A DNA stretch of 64,000 nucleotides from Tubulanus polymorphus (GCF_964204645.1 NC_134028.1:25642153-25706152); one strand, 5' to 3'; shown: positions 25,401 to 35,224, counted from the stretch's first letter. A program made the numbers and translations. The notes: a model not told the origin generated them from the letters alone.

Positions 25401-28147
25401 TGAAACGGAACATTACCCTTGACTGGTTTTGTCTTCACCCCAATGGACACGATAGTACAGCGAGCATAGCACTGAAATAGAGCGTTGCCGACTCGTAGTG
25501 GTAGAGACGACTGATGCGGACCACTGGTCTTCTCCATCAGACTGTTCCCGAGGCTCCGTCGCCATTTTACCGATCGTTCTACATAGTAACGACTTGATTT
25601 TACGTCTCAGGTGAAACTAACCCTGACAAACTGCACAGCCAATGACACAATATTATTTCTACTGCAGAATAATGACAATAATTGTTGGACGCTTGTGTAT
25701 TTATTATCAAATGAAAGAAAAGCGGTCCGTGACTAAGACAGAAAACAGCACTGCTATAACTATAAAGGTCGTAACATTTTAGCGATAGGTTTTATGATTA
25801 ATCGTTTAATGGCATGTGAATTTACCTCGTACACATATCATTGAAAAACTGCTCGCTACAATATTTCATGACGTGTCCCGAACGCGAATATAAATAAGGT
25901 ATAATTCCGCGTCGACGAGAAATTGCCGGTGATTGCCCCATCCCGGCTACGGTCACGTTTCACTAGGTTCGAGATTATTTCGAGAAAGAATGATCGCATC
26001 AAACGACACAATTACGACAATTAATCGCTTATTCCTTACATCGTAGACAACGCTGAACGTATAGAAAAATAGCCCGACGACACGATCGAAAAAATACAAG
26101 CAGCAGTGAACTTCTCGCTCATTAAGTTTTTCCGTTTTTCGAAGATTCTAGATTCGAGATAAGAAGGATTTTTTTTTACTGGCATCGAAACGTTGTGGGC
26201 CCCTGGGAACTCGGCGCATCAATCTTTTAAACGCTCGAAATTTCATTCGGACAAAAACAATTCCGAACGATTTATACCGTCATAAAACCCTGTTTGATTC
26301 TCGGTGGAGTATGGGACATTCCTGGGGTTATTTGAAACGCGGGATACGCATTCGTTTGACATCTGTCAAACTTCGTGAACGGTTCTTATACAGTCTAAGA
26401 GATAACGATCAGATTCGTCGGGAATATAATTCATCATCTATTTCCTGGCTGGTACCTTTGTTCGAGAACTATTGAAATAATGGTCAACCGCTAGCTTGTT
26501 GCCGACTTGAATCGTACGTTCACACCCGGCACTCTTCTATCCATCGTCTGCGTGCGTGACCGTGCACTGATGATGCTCATTATCAGGTCACAAACTGCCA
26601 TCAATCTCCGATATAAATATTGTGATGACCGTTTTCACTAGGGATCTATTAATATTACATTTGACCACCGACTAGTCCATAAGGAACAATGTCGTGTCTG
26701 GTATAGTTCTGAATATCCAGCTTCCGTCGAAGGCTACATCTCTATGTTCATAGCTATAGATTGATTGTACTTTCAAACTCTAGTCCTACGATATAAAAGA
26801 CTTGCGAAAATAATCTAAATACTTTTTTAATCATTAACTGATGATGAATTATTCGAAAATTCCAAACTTCCGACTTTATCGGTCATTGTGATAATGTCGA
26901 GAACTCCCCATTGGGAACAAAGCTCGGCCATTGATTATGTATGCGTTTTATCCGCTACAAATGAGCTAAAACAAGTGGGCATATGGACCGATTTTGATGA
27001 TGATGTCGACTGACTGCGGTGTATCTTTATCCCGCCATATAAATGGTAATAAAACGACAATTATTGCCAGAGGAATGACGAATTATTACAAAAGGCGATG
27101 TCGAATTGAATGTAAATGTACCGCAGGGAGCCGCACTCCAAACCAAAGGTGTTCAGAGGTCAATCTGGTGATTGAAGTCAATAATTCTTCTCTAGGGCTC
27201 GATTAGACCGCAACAGATATTATATACATGGGCGTGAGAATGGACGGTGTTGAGGTATCCCATACTGACCAAGGAAATTGACACATCATCCACATGTTCT
27301 TTCACTTGCTCATCGTTAATTTCCTCACTGTCTTCGTCGTGGTTTTTGTAATTCATCTTTTTCCTGAAGCAACGGGCTTCAACTCGAGCACATCCACCTG
27401 GCTTGCCTAATGTCCTTCTTTCCCCTTCTTACACACAATTCGCTATATGTATCTCAATACGATTGTTGAATACAGATATATATTGAAGTTTTAAACATAT
27501 ACGTGTAAAACTAATCGAGATAATTTCAATGTTTTGTCATTACAGGTGGTGATTATTCGTCATATGCATCAGTACCTTATAATAGTCAATACAGCAGCAG
27601 TGCTTATGCCGACCCCGCTTGGTCAATGAGATATGGCTCGGCAGGTGGCCTCATAAGTAAGTATATAATATGATGATTTATCCTAATCAAAATATAAAAA
27701 CGATCAGTGTATGAATGAAATGTTCCCTTTGAATTTTGTGAATGCAAAATTTATGAATCGAAATAAATGCGTGATTTGAATAACAACATGCGTGATGAAT
27801 TAATCGTAACCTAACATGATAACGTGTGCTCCTCATCTACGATATAACCAATTAAAATAATTCTCTGAATAGTTGGAATAAGGCGTAGGACCAACGATGA
27901 TAACTAATTCACTTCGAATGACAAAAGAGTTTTATCGTGTGCTTTACGTCACTGTTTCTTGTGTGCCTTGATGATCACGTGTTACTCACCCATGCACTGT
28001 CTAACCGTGTGTTTGTTTTTTTCTCTTTCTTTACCAATCGAATTTACAGACCCTTCATATTATTACGCTCACAGTGCTACACGACCCAATGCTTCAGAAT
28101 CTACCGCAGTCGGAGGTCCAGCAAATTTCAAGGCAGAACGATGCTAG
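7283..28147 (+). CDS. Pax2/5/8: Pax2/5/8 paired-domain transcription factor (whole coding span)
   Basis: Nuclear transcription factor of the PAX2/5/8 family. Coding exons: alternative first exons 7,283-7,475 (1A) and 12,527-12,632 (1B), then 15,124-15,289, 17,683-17,880 (3a) or 17,939-18,136 (3b), 20,579-20,856, 23,384-23,436, 23,517-23,778, 25,104-25,208, 27,546-27,656 and 28,050-28,147. All junctions are GT/AG and phases agree throughout. The 1B form with one version of exon 3 is 458 residues. Visible domains: paired domain from about residue 36 to 160, octapeptide YSISGILG near 213-220, basic NKRKRE stretch (likely nuclear localisation) near 240, and a C-terminal Y/S/P-rich region with DPAW and SYYYAH, matching the EAWRF and PYYYS blocks of vertebrate PAX2/5/8. 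The paired domain and octapeptide make the family assignment secure. I see no partial homeodomain. Exon borders are inferred from frame and consensus, not from transcripts. Confidence 0.93.
7476..12240. other. Intron between alternative first exons 1A and 1B
   Basis: No exon recognised. The stretch 10,240-10,700 is richer in GC and open on both strands for 100-150 codons, but the predicted peptides are R/S/F-rich and domain-free, so I read it as compositional. It could hold regulatory DNA. An A run lies near 9,602-9,615. Confidence 0.5.
12255..12526 (+). promoter_or_regulatory. Candidate proximal promoter and 5' UTR of Pax first exon 1B
   Basis: Within about 270 bases upstream of the exon 1B ATG lie a GC box (GGGGGCGGG near 12,256), two inverted CCAAT boxes (ATTGG at 12,269 and 12,303) and a perfect E-box CACGTG at 12,275-12,280. 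No TATA box is evident at a sensible distance. This looks like a TATA-less promoter for a start separate from that of exon 1A. It is inferred from short motifs only. Confidence 0.4.
12527..12632 (+). CDS. Pax2/5/8: Pax2/5/8 proximal alternative first coding exon (1B)
   Basis: The ATG sits in a strong Kozak setting (TTCGCCATGG). It codes for 35 residues, [12 protein letters not shown] then a His-rich stretch and ...MEYFHSCK, ending AAA A|GTAAGT in phase 1. Joined to 15,124 it gives Ser-HGGVNQ. Short, unconserved leaders of this size before the paired domain are usual in the PAX2/5/8 family. The optimal donor and start context make it a more conventional first exon than 1A. Confidence 0.85.
12633..15123. 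other. Pax2/5/8 intron 1, proximal part
   Basis: Mostly featureless AT-rich intron before the paired-domain exon. It contains one candidate extra first exon at 13,141-13,210, described separately. A second open stretch at 13,458-13,721 has no domain character and no convincing splice borders. Confidence 0.5.
13141..13210 (+). CDS. Candidate third alternative first exon of Pax2/5/8
   Basis: An ATG with G at -3 and +4 opens a frame ([15 protein letters not shown]...FGKL) ending GGA AAA CTA G|GTAAAA. The donor is in phase 1, as required to join the paired-domain exon at 15,124, and would give Gly-HGGVNQ. The peptide is Y/F-rich, like exon 1A. A 23-codon frame with a suitable donor can arise by chance, so transcript evidence is needed before it is accepted. 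Confidence 0.25.
15124..15289 (+). CDS. Pax2/5/8: Pax2/5/8 exon 2: N-terminal (PAI) half of the paired domain
   Basis: After ...TATAATTCAG the exon opens with [18 protein letters not shown], the invariant beta-hairpin start of PAX paired domains. It continues through the helix-turn-helix ([19 protein letters not shown], then [14 protein letters not shown]) to a phase-2 donor, GGC AG|GTGAGC. This half binds the DNA major groove through its third helix and the minor groove through its beta-turn and linker. It is near identical to vertebrate PAX2/5/8, with only conservative changes visible (for example PDLV for PDVV). The split codon is completed as Arg by either version of exon 3, or by exon 4 if both are skipped. 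Confidence 0.95.
15290..17682. other. Pax2/5/8 intron 2
   Basis: No exon recognised. It holds a 13-bp-stem hairpin at 16,110-16,138 (T6 CCTCAAT and its complement with a 3-base loop) and a perfect pol III B-box-like GGTTCGAGTCC at 16,636-16,646. The latter may mark an old tRNA-derived SINE; no A box is evident. Confidence 0.45.
17683..17880 (+). CDS. Pax2/5/8: Pax2/5/8 exon 3a: variant C-terminal (RED) half of the paired domain
   Basis: 198 nt with acceptor TTTTTGCAG and donor CCG|GTAAGA, phase 2 at both ends. It codes for [19 protein letters not shown], then helix 4 ([16 protein letters not shown]), helix 5 ([17 protein letters not shown]) and SVSSINR. All structural positions of the family are kept, but several otherwise conserved residues differ from the family and from exon 3b: Asn for Lys after TP, Ala for Arg in YKR, Met for Arg in IRDRLL, and Leu for Asp after GVC. 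This removes three basic side chains from the DNA-binding half. No stop or frameshift is present, so it is a functional-looking alternative exon rather than a dead duplicate. Confidence 0.92.
17881..17938 (+). other. 58-nt intron between the duplicated paired-domain exons
   Basis: Starts GTAAGA and ends GGTTTTCAG, with possible branch points (GCTAAC, ATTAAC) only about 14 to 30 bases before the acceptor. It is near the lower size limit for animal introns, so splicing 3a directly to 3b may be sterically disfavoured, which would make the two exons mutually exclusive. This is inference from length. Confidence 0.6.
17939..18136 (+). CDS. Pax2/5/8: Pax2/5/8 exon 3b: canonical C-terminal (RED) half of the paired domain
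   Basis: 198 nt with acceptor GGTTTTCAG and donor AAATAG|GTAAGA, the same phases as exon 3a. It codes for [52 protein letters not shown] and SVSSINR. The family-typical Lys, Arg, Arg and Asp at the positions altered in 3a are all present, so this is the copy closer to vertebrate PAX2/5/8. It is identical to 3a at 54 of 66 residues by my count. Confidence 0.95.
18137..20578. other. Pax2/5/8 intron 3
   Basis: No further paired-domain-like exon copy or other exon was recognised in these 2.4 kb. A small 9-bp-stem hairpin (CATTTCAGC...GCTGAAATG) lies at about 19,096-19,124. Confidence 0.5.
20579..20856 (+). CDS. Pax2/5/8: Pax2/5/8 exon 4: end of paired domain, octapeptide, basic stretch
   Basis: After AATTTCAG the exon completes the split Arg and reads [12 protein letters not shown], the end of paired-domain helix 6. 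An H/Q/P-rich linker follows, then [16 protein letters not shown], which holds the octapeptide YSISGILG that recruits Groucho/TLE co-repressors in this family. It ends in [10 protein letters not shown], a likely nuclear localisation signal that aligns with the EKRKRDE stretch of vertebrate PAX2. The donor GTTG|GTAAGT is in phase 1. Confidence 0.93.
20857..23383. other. Pax2/5/8 intron 4
   Basis: I looked here for an exon coding for the partial homeodomain of the family and found none. A 142-codon open frame on the - strand (20,940-21,368) has no domain and no splice context. Nothing else was recognised. Confidence 0.45.
23384..23436 (+). CDS. Pax2/5/8: Pax2/5/8 exon 5: VPNGD linker
   Basis: 53 nt between TTTTTGCAG and GAG|GTAGGT, running from phase 1 to phase 0. 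It codes for [18 protein letters not shown]. The VPNGD block is the same one that precedes the partial homeodomain in vertebrate PAX2, which fixes the alignment. In vertebrates the homeodomain remnant follows directly; here it does not. Confidence 0.85.
23517..23778 (+). CDS. Pax2/5/8: Pax2/5/8 exon 6: start of the transactivation region
   Basis: Follows an 80-nt intron (acceptor TTTTGTAAAG) and ends ATGG|GTAAGT in phase 1. It codes for about 87 residues beginning [18 protein letters not shown] and continuing S/Q/N/Y-rich ([13 protein letters not shown]..., SGHYSPTMG). The composition fits the PAX2/5/8 transactivation domain. The WYKKAK stretch is not recognisable as homeodomain helix 1. Confidence 0.88.
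23779..25103. other. Pax2/5/8 intron 6
   Basis: Plain AT-rich intron; nothing recognised. Confidence 0.5.
25104..25208 (+). CDS. Pax2/5/8: Pax2/5/8 exon 7: symmetrical transactivation exon
   Basis: 105 nt from GTTTTTCAG to GCAG|GTAAGA, phase 1 at both ends. It codes for [20 protein letters not shown] and a G/S/T/Y-rich end. Because it is symmetrical and a multiple of three, it can be skipped without changing frame. Confidence 0.85.
25209..27545. other. Pax2/5/8 intron 7
   Basis: No exon recognised. A 119-codon open frame on the - strand at 25,178-25,537 overlaps exon 7 and has no domain; I do not accept it as a gene. Confidence 0.45.
27546..27656 (+). CDS. Pax2/5/8: Pax2/5/8 exon 8: conserved DPAW block
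   Basis: 111 nt from ATTACAG to ATAA|GTAAGT, phase 1 at both ends, so also skippable in frame. It codes for [20 protein letters not shown], then [12 protein letters not shown], the counterpart of the YNEAWRF block in the vertebrate PAX2/5/8 activation domain. Confidence 0.87.
27657..28049. other. Pax2/5/8 intron 8
   Basis: A 393-nt intron with a pyrimidine-rich end (TTTTTTTCTCTTTCTTTACC...) before the 28,050 acceptor. No other feature. Confidence 0.5.
28050..28147 (+). CDS. Pax2/5/8: Pax2/5/8 terminal exon 9, conserved reading frame
   Basis: After AATTTACAG the exon completes Asn and reads [16 protein letters not shown]...AERC, then TAG at 28,145-28,147. SYYYAH matches the conserved PYYYS block near the C-terminus of vertebrate PAX2/5/8, so this is the expected frame. 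The reading frame shifted relative to this one also stays open, far beyond the stop; see the entry at 28,075. Confidence 0.85.
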
Positions 28148-28259
28148 CGACCAACAGGAAACACACGCGCTCGAGCTTATTCCAGTACACGAGGAATCGT
28201 TGAACTTGGTTAAAACGGAAGTGCAACGGGAGACACCGCCGCCCGCCTACAGCCAGTAA
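28075..28259 (+). CDS. Pax2/5/8: Alternative-frame C-terminus of Pax2/5/8 via a downstream acceptor
   Basis: An internal acceptor (ACGCTCACAG) 25 nt inside exon 9 would join the phase-1 end of exon 8 (A) to TG, making ATG CTA CAC GAC... in a second frame. That frame is open for about 61 codons to TAA at 28,257-28,259. The peptide is acidic and Q/E-rich ([16 protein letters not shown]...) and ends LVKTEVQRETPPPAYSQ, with a sumoylation-type VKTE and a WW-domain-type PPAY. The full isoform would be 487 residues. Vertebrate PAX2 and PAX8 are known to change C-terminal frame by splicing, so this is credible but unproven. Confidence 0.5.
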
Positions 28260-29335
28260 ACCAGACCGCACCGGCCAGATTTCATCGATCGACTAAAATG
28301 GAACTCGATTAAGTTTCAGACCGCGAATTAATTCCAAAAAACAAACAGTATTCATTACGAGACAAGCATTTCGTTCTAAATCAAAACTTATACCGGTAGT
28401 AGTGTGACAGATTCGTCGAAATATTTAAAAAAAAACTATCGTCTACGATTTGGAAAGATGCCGATTCAAGAGTCAATGGAAATAAATACAGCTATTTAAA
28501 ATGTCGAAGTGGTGCATAACGATCATGTAACTTGTGTATAATTAATTATGGATGTAAATAATATCTAAATAAGATGTAAATGTTAGGTTTATGGAGAAAA
28601 TATTGATTTACGTGTATTGAGAATCTCACGAACGCTGGCTCGTGGAATCAGGGGTTTAGTTTCTAGAGACAGTTATGACAAAAGTGTTCAAAGTAGAAGT
28701 TTATTTATCCATTTGGTTGGTGTGGGTTGCGTGGATTTCGTGTGACTATTATTAGAAAATATGTCGAAAAACAGACTTGCCGCTGTTCTTGCCAATTTTG
28801 TATAGAAAAGTGTTTTTTTTTTCGGGGTAGATTAATTTTTCTTTTTCGTATTAAGAACAAAGTACTTAAAAATGTACGTTAAATTTGTTTGTTTTATTAT
28901 TTGTGCCCGAACGAAAAATTGGAAAAATGTTCAGTTTCGTGCAATACAATTCGAAAATTTGCTGAACAACGTACAATTTAATGCATAATACATCAACGAT
29001 CGAACGAATCTCAGAGAATGTTTATTTTAGTGCATTGTTTATTGAATTTGAATATTGTAAATATCATGTATATATTGTGAATACAAAACTGAGATCTAAC
29101 TAACGGGCATGCGCGTGCGCGTGCGCGTTGCAGAGGTTCCGTTCTCGTACTTACTTCTACTACAAAAAAATAACATTTACCGGAAGTGCAAAACGCCCGG
29201 GTTTCTAGTCCTTTTTTGTGAACTTGAATAATAACGAACTGGTTTTATTTACCAGAAAATAAATATGTACAGTTTCAAAGCGTAGCTTGTAACCTGGACA
29301 TGTAAATATAAATACGTGATTAGAACGAAAAGACT
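28260..29335 (+). other. Pax2/5/8 3' UTR (inferred)
   Basis: AT-rich sequence without coding character. AATAAA signals lie at 28,481-28,486 and 29,258-29,263; a later one at 29,830-29,835 could also be used. A purine-pyrimidine alternating GC stretch lies at 29,107-29,128. The extent is inferred from the signals only. Confidence 0.5.
29258..29263 (+). terminator. Polyadenylation signal AATAAA, likely for Pax2/5/8
   Basis: A canonical hexamer about 1 kb after the Pax stop codons. The other candidates are at 28,481 and 29,830; the choice between them cannot be made from sequence. Confidence 0.4.
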
Positions 29336-31973
29336 AATTAATGTTCTATTTCATGCTCTCTGATCTTCCGTTTGAAAAAAAAGCATAATTCTTCATAGTA
29401 AATTATTGCCAAAAACCTGATATCGACACCTCTGAGTAGAAAGACACTTACTAAAACTGTAGAAAAGAAAACAGATGCTGTGCATTTAAAGCGTGTATTT
29501 TTACAGGTATTTTTCGTACTACTGTGTATCATATCTTTTTATTTATATCGGAAACCGGATCTGAACGATTAAGTACTGTGGTTTGTTAATGAGTTTTATT
29601 TATTGTGACTTATTTAGTAGGATTTTTCTAACCGATGTCTATATACATGTAGTGGGTGGTCGAAGAATTTATTCGATGAATTATTATGATTTTAGTTTTT
29701 TCTTTCGAGAGAGAGAGAGATCACGTGACGTAGCGATCGGTTTCATTCTATCGTTTGTTACTACAGTAGATTTCCAGTTTCATGTGCAAATGTTCACCGA
29801 TTATTATATTTCATAAAGATGATAAAGAAAATAAACCCGACCCTCTTCTAATATATTATTAATCATATCGTCTGTTGTTGATCAGTTTTTGGTTGTCGTG
29901 GAGCCGGGCGGGATACAGGAAGGATCAGCAGGTTTCAATGGTTACTACCGATTCCGGTTTTAGTTAATCTTCTACCGGACCACAGTCGAGACATATTTTG
30001 AAAGGTGGTCTTGAATCATAAGACTGGTCTTAAGTTGTTAGTTTGGCTATTGAACTATGTCGAAGACTGGTGTCTATGCTACTAAGATTACGAAACCGGG
30101 GCTCGGCCAGAATATGCTTTAACGATCCCTAAATAGCATGAGAAGCGGTTGGTAGAGAGTCTGTAATCCAGAATTTATATTCCTTAACTTGAGAATACGT
30201 TCAATCGAAACATTGAATCGTCAAACGTTCGAAGAATGTTCCTGGCAAGCTGGGATAAGTTTCCGAGTTCTATTGCTGAACGGCCTTGAGGAGGAAAGCG
30301 AGGAAGAGATTTCGAGTTCGAGTCCCAATCATGCGATATTCGACCGTTTCTGGTTACCGGTCTCTATCTACAATTTGAATGGGACAGGCAACCAGTCTAG
30401 ATCGTTTCTAAACAATATCATAACCACGTGTGCATATCATATCCCCCTTGCGACGAATCGAGGAACTAATGACAACATACGAACACGTTCGTACCCTGGC
30501 AAGCGAAAATTACCCATTACAAAATAATTAACACTACACTCAGTAAATTCAAAGGAAAAAATTTTCCAAACTGTACGTCTTATAGGAGTTGTGTATTATA
30601 GGAGTTCTGACGTCACCGTGGCCTAGGATCCATAGTAAATTCGTTCGAAAATAATATGCTATATTACAAGAAAAACTATATAAACAATACCTTGACACTG
30701 GACACCTAAAACCTGTTCATGAAAATAGAATTATGTAATTCTTAAACTTATGCTCGACCGAATGGAATACTGAAGCCCCTGAACTATTCCTAAAAAAAAC
30801 ATCTCGTTCGAGAGATTCTACGTCCACCAAGTGAAAGACAATACTGTGGAAAAATGACTAATTTAGTATTTGATAAAACACAGATCACGAGTCGTGAGAT
30901 CTTTGATGCTACATGAAACACAATCCTTCAACGCTTAAACGCGGACTGTTTTCCCGTTTCCTTTGATGACCGGTTTGATTAATCGAATTTGAGGGTTTTG
31001 TAGCATTCTTTAGTTTCAGGCCTGTGTTTAAGGCGCCGAGGGAACCGAGTATTGACAAGGCATAGCGAATTGAGCGATTTGCTGTGTGTGTGATGTATAA
31101 CACTGCAATACCAGTACTGACATGATGGTTAATATTTGATGACGCCATTAGATATAGCCGACTGAATCGCGTATCTGCTGGACCATAACGCATACTAATT
31201 AATTAGTATCATCTCGCGCATTCACGTGCCAGGGTTCACTTCTGTTTTCAGAACGTGGAGACCAACTATCAATCCATATGAAGGATTTCAAAAAGCAATG
31301 TCGAGTAGACCCGCACTTACGCAAACAACGTTAATCAGTAATAAGTAAACTACATATGTAGTTAGCAGCATGCTGGAATACTAATTATAACACATTGCAT
31401 CTGCGACACACCGTCACAGATCTTATGATATTGTAGGCCTATCACAAAATCAAGAGCTGATTTGCCCCAAACAGCAATGAAATCTGCAGCTGCGTGTAAT
31501 GTATCTTTGATAGAATTACATTTTGAAACTGCTCCTGCCCGTACGAAATAAACTTCACGACGGAAATGACGCAGTTTTGGGAAGCACGATCTAAAAATGA
31601 ACGCCAGTCGTAATGTATAATCAGAACCAAAGACGTCAGCGTAAACACGATACAAAAACAAAGAATATACATTATCATTACAACACATGAAATTCTCTTA
31701 TTTCAAAACTCTATGAACATGATTGTGATTAAATACCATCTGGGATTGAACTTCACGCCGCGTGGGAGGTGTACATACTGAAAGCGGGTGAAGCTGGGGA
31801 CTGAAATAACAGGAGGATTCAGTGGGCAATATGAATATGAAAGTGATGAAATAATCATCATTTGATAAAACAACTCCTCGAATATGAAACGAACATGACC
31901 TTTATGAAGGAAATTGACCTGAAACTGTCATCGACACGAAAACGATGGTAACGGAGATATCGTCTTTAGGGCA

Positions 31974-32113
31974 ATATACTGCATTGATATTGAATCCTTG
32001 CGTGCCAGGGATAAGTTTTTTTATGTTGAATCCCCAGTTTGTGAGCTATAGGTTTATCGGCGATTTAGCAATATGCGGTATTGATGTTGAATCCTCACGT
32101 GCCAGGGATTAGC
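31974..32113 (+). repeat. Two-copy repeat, period about 95 bp
   Basis: GCAATAT-CGG/TGC-ATTGAT-TTGAATCC, then CGTGCCAGGGAT, occurs at 31,974-32,018 and again at 32,069-32,113, with a more degenerate relative ending near 32,180. Confidence 0.5.
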
Positions 32114-33114
32114 TCGGAGTCGGTTCAATAAGTGTAAAAAGAGCAATAGAGCATGTCAGGGATGATGTTAAATCCTTGGGAACTGTATTACGCTGTATTT
32201 ATGCCGGGGTCAGTTTGGAACATTTTGGGAGTCCACATACGCCATAGACCATATAGATTAGCATTCCCTTTGCGGTTGTGACCGATTGTGAATCAGTTCA
32301 AGATATTGCCAGTCACTTCGGTTGACGAATACAGAATTGCATATAAACTAACATATTTCAAATAACTGTAATTATGGCATTTATTGAGTCGTTTACAAAT
32401 ATATACAATACAAGGGTTAGGGCTGTTGAATAAAATCAATACAATTCTATTCACTTTAAGATACATGTTTAAAAATCTCATGATTTTATTATATAATTTA
32501 AAATTGTAAAAGCCTTCATGAAATATTATTGCCAGGAAGAACATTTTGAGAGGCACATAAAATTGAATTAAAATTGAACAATAACCTGATAACTATTCAC
32601 ATTGTTCATTAATACATATCTAATACAATACAAGGCCCTGTTTTATAGACTGGTATCAACTTAAACCCGAGCTAACTCAATTGATTTTCAGTTCAGTTAT
32701 TACCAGTCTACAAAAGCCGTGCCTGGCTACTCAGTGGTTTAATATAAACACAGTACACATAATGTATGAGATTTATTTACAAATTTACAAGTCGTTAAAT
32801 CGCCTTAAAATCGAAATAATTAGTAAACTTCAAGTTGAGACTCTCATTCTATCATCACTTTTCTACAATACGATTTAATAACTCACAAAATATACTTTTT
32901 ACACCGAGTCGGAATCAATCCCGACCACTCGGGCCCAGTTAAACAGTTCCGGGATAAGACTGATTCTACTTAGTCAGTTTTAACCAAGGCCTAAAACTGT
33001 AGATAGAACTGTTTAAATGATGTTTACTTCCGATGAGAGTTCTTGCGATTCTTCCTCCATTTCATCTATAAATATAAACAAAGAACACATATTAGATTAA
33101 ATGAACAGCCACTT

Positions 33115-33390
33115 TCCACCCACTTACGAATCCCGTGAGTTTTCCCTGATTTTTCCATATCATTACCCGGTACTCGAAATTACCTGAGTGAATCGGAGAA
33201 ATTTCTAAGTTTAAAATGTAAAAACTCATTCATTTTTTCATGAATTACATATTGATTAAGAAACACAGTCCATAGCATTATCCAAATTCCCTGAGTTTTC
33301 CCGGTTTTTAAATAGATTTTGTCGAATTTTCCCAGATTTTTCTGATTCCCTGCGTTTTCCAGGTTTTCCAGGTCAGTGGAGTCACCCCAC
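33115..33390 (+). repeat. Dispersed element D3, copy 1
   Basis: Rich in CCCTGAGTTTTCC and CCAGGTTTTCCAGGTCA motifs, with a TCCATAGCATTATCCAAATT block. The same blocks recur at 35,700-35,825 and 50,640-50,915 (GGTCAATAACATTATCCAAATT there), with shorter pieces near 46,700-46,760 and 48,720-48,815. Confidence 0.55.
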
Positions 33391-33949
33391 AAGCGGTATA
33401 CCGAAACTGAAATCCGTCCACCAAAAATATCTCATAAAACAACTGAGAAAGAGTTTGTGGCTCCGCGATGTAAAGTCATCAATGCCACTTCCTCGTACAC
33501 GGCCACTTCAAGTGCAGCTTTTGTTCACTTTTGTTTTCGCGATGTCGCCCGACAAGAAAACCCACTAGCAGAAAATGGTCGCCGGGTCTGGAAAGATTGA
33601 TGACGGCCGGTCGCGTCGCGCGGATAAAAGCGACTTATTATCCGCTCGGGTATGGTTACACATGAAACCAGACGTGTTCGATACGTTTCGAACTAAATCA
33701 GAAATTCGTGTTCGCCGACGAATTATGAATGCGACAACAACAATAACCGCCACGGCGACCCCACAGAGGAAGAACGAGGTCGCAAACAGAAATCAGAATT
33801 GTTTCCGCGTAAATCGAGCAGAAGAATGATTGATTTCTAAATAACATCGGCCCGTGTTTAGAAACAATGAATCTGTGACTTGCTGTGACTGCAATATCAT
33901 CAGAAAACTGAACACTTACAACCGGTTCTACAGTAAGCATAGAACTATG

Positions 33950-34345
33950 CTTATGAGACCAGTTTCAATAAGTTACATCGGTCAAAGGATCGCAACCTTA
34001 GAAAAAATGAATATGCTCAGATATCTAGAGACCTAAATAGTTATAGGACTGCAATCTTAGAATTTATGTTTAAGTATTTTAAGACCAGTCTCCATTGGTT
34101 ATAGAACCACGATCTCACACACAAATATGCCTTGACTTTTTAAGAAACAGTCTTAATTGATTATATGTAGTGGGACCACTATCTTGTAAATACACTAATA
34201 CAAGTTTCAGACCAGTCTTAATCGGTTTAATGATCTTAACTTAAGTAAATATCTACCTAGTAGTTTTAAGACCAGTCTCGATTGTTCGAAGGACCACAAT
34301 GTTAATATGGTTAAATTAAGACCCGTATCAATTGGTCATAGAATC
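33950..34345 (+). repeat. Degenerate tandem array, unit about 60-65 bp
   Basis: About six diverged copies of a unit with consensus AAGACCAGTCTTAATTGGTT followed by a block like ATAGGACCACAATCTTA. Related units recur at 36,970-37,125 and, as single motifs, near 30,000-30,080 and 53,310. Confidence 0.55.
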
Positions 34346-35224
34346 AAAATCATAGCTTTTTCCGTAACAAACTCTAGAAGCAGTTCTTGCAGCAAGAAAT
34401 TTCTTTAAAAAAAAAATAGGATAAAAACTCAATCCATAAATGCACAAATCTAGCGTCTAAATATGAAATGTGATCGACCGAGTTTTAAAATACCGAGGAA
34501 TGAGCAAAGCTTTCAATCAAATAATCAGATGAGATTTTAATTAAATCGAAATCGACCGGTGAGCGATGATTAAAGTGATTAGTTAGGCATAAAACCTGCA
34601 GTAATATAATAATAATCACATACACACCGTGAACGATCATCGTCTGGTCTGCAGTTAATAGTCTACGATACCAGACCTGACCGCTGAATTAATCTCTGTA
34701 TTAGATCGGAATTAATCGCCAATAAAACAATTTCATCGGATTGTCTGACGTAGCATCAACATATGGCTGCACGGTGACCGTGCATACGATACAGTATTAA
34801 GACTATTGTTATGAAACATATGCCTATCAGATTTCACTTCGCCCATCTGGGATAGGATTTCATTCGCAAATTCGAGAACTTATGACCTCAAATTTCAAGA
34901 AAAGCAGATCGAAAACTATTTTTTCAACGTAGAAAGCGGCTGAAAGCGTGTTTGAACGGAGTAGTAACAGTTGACTATAAAAAGGGAAAAGGGAATCCGC
35001 GCCCAAAGGGGTGGACCAAGAGGCTGACTTCAACTGGAGCATGAAGAAATGAAATGAGAAGGGCATTATACTGAAAAAGGGCACGTTATAAGCAGGAAAA
35101 ACAAGGGTCCGGAAAATTTGGAAATTTCAGTGCATTTGCATACAATTTCTAGGTACTTTTAAATGGCCATTTAAGAATATAGAAGCTAAACAGAGTGGAG
35201 TGACTGCTGTCTTATTAGTCGCAG

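Noticed and set aside
25178-25537. 119-codon - strand frame overlapping Pax exon 7
   Set aside because: It runs antisense across a well-supported Pax exon border and has no domain.
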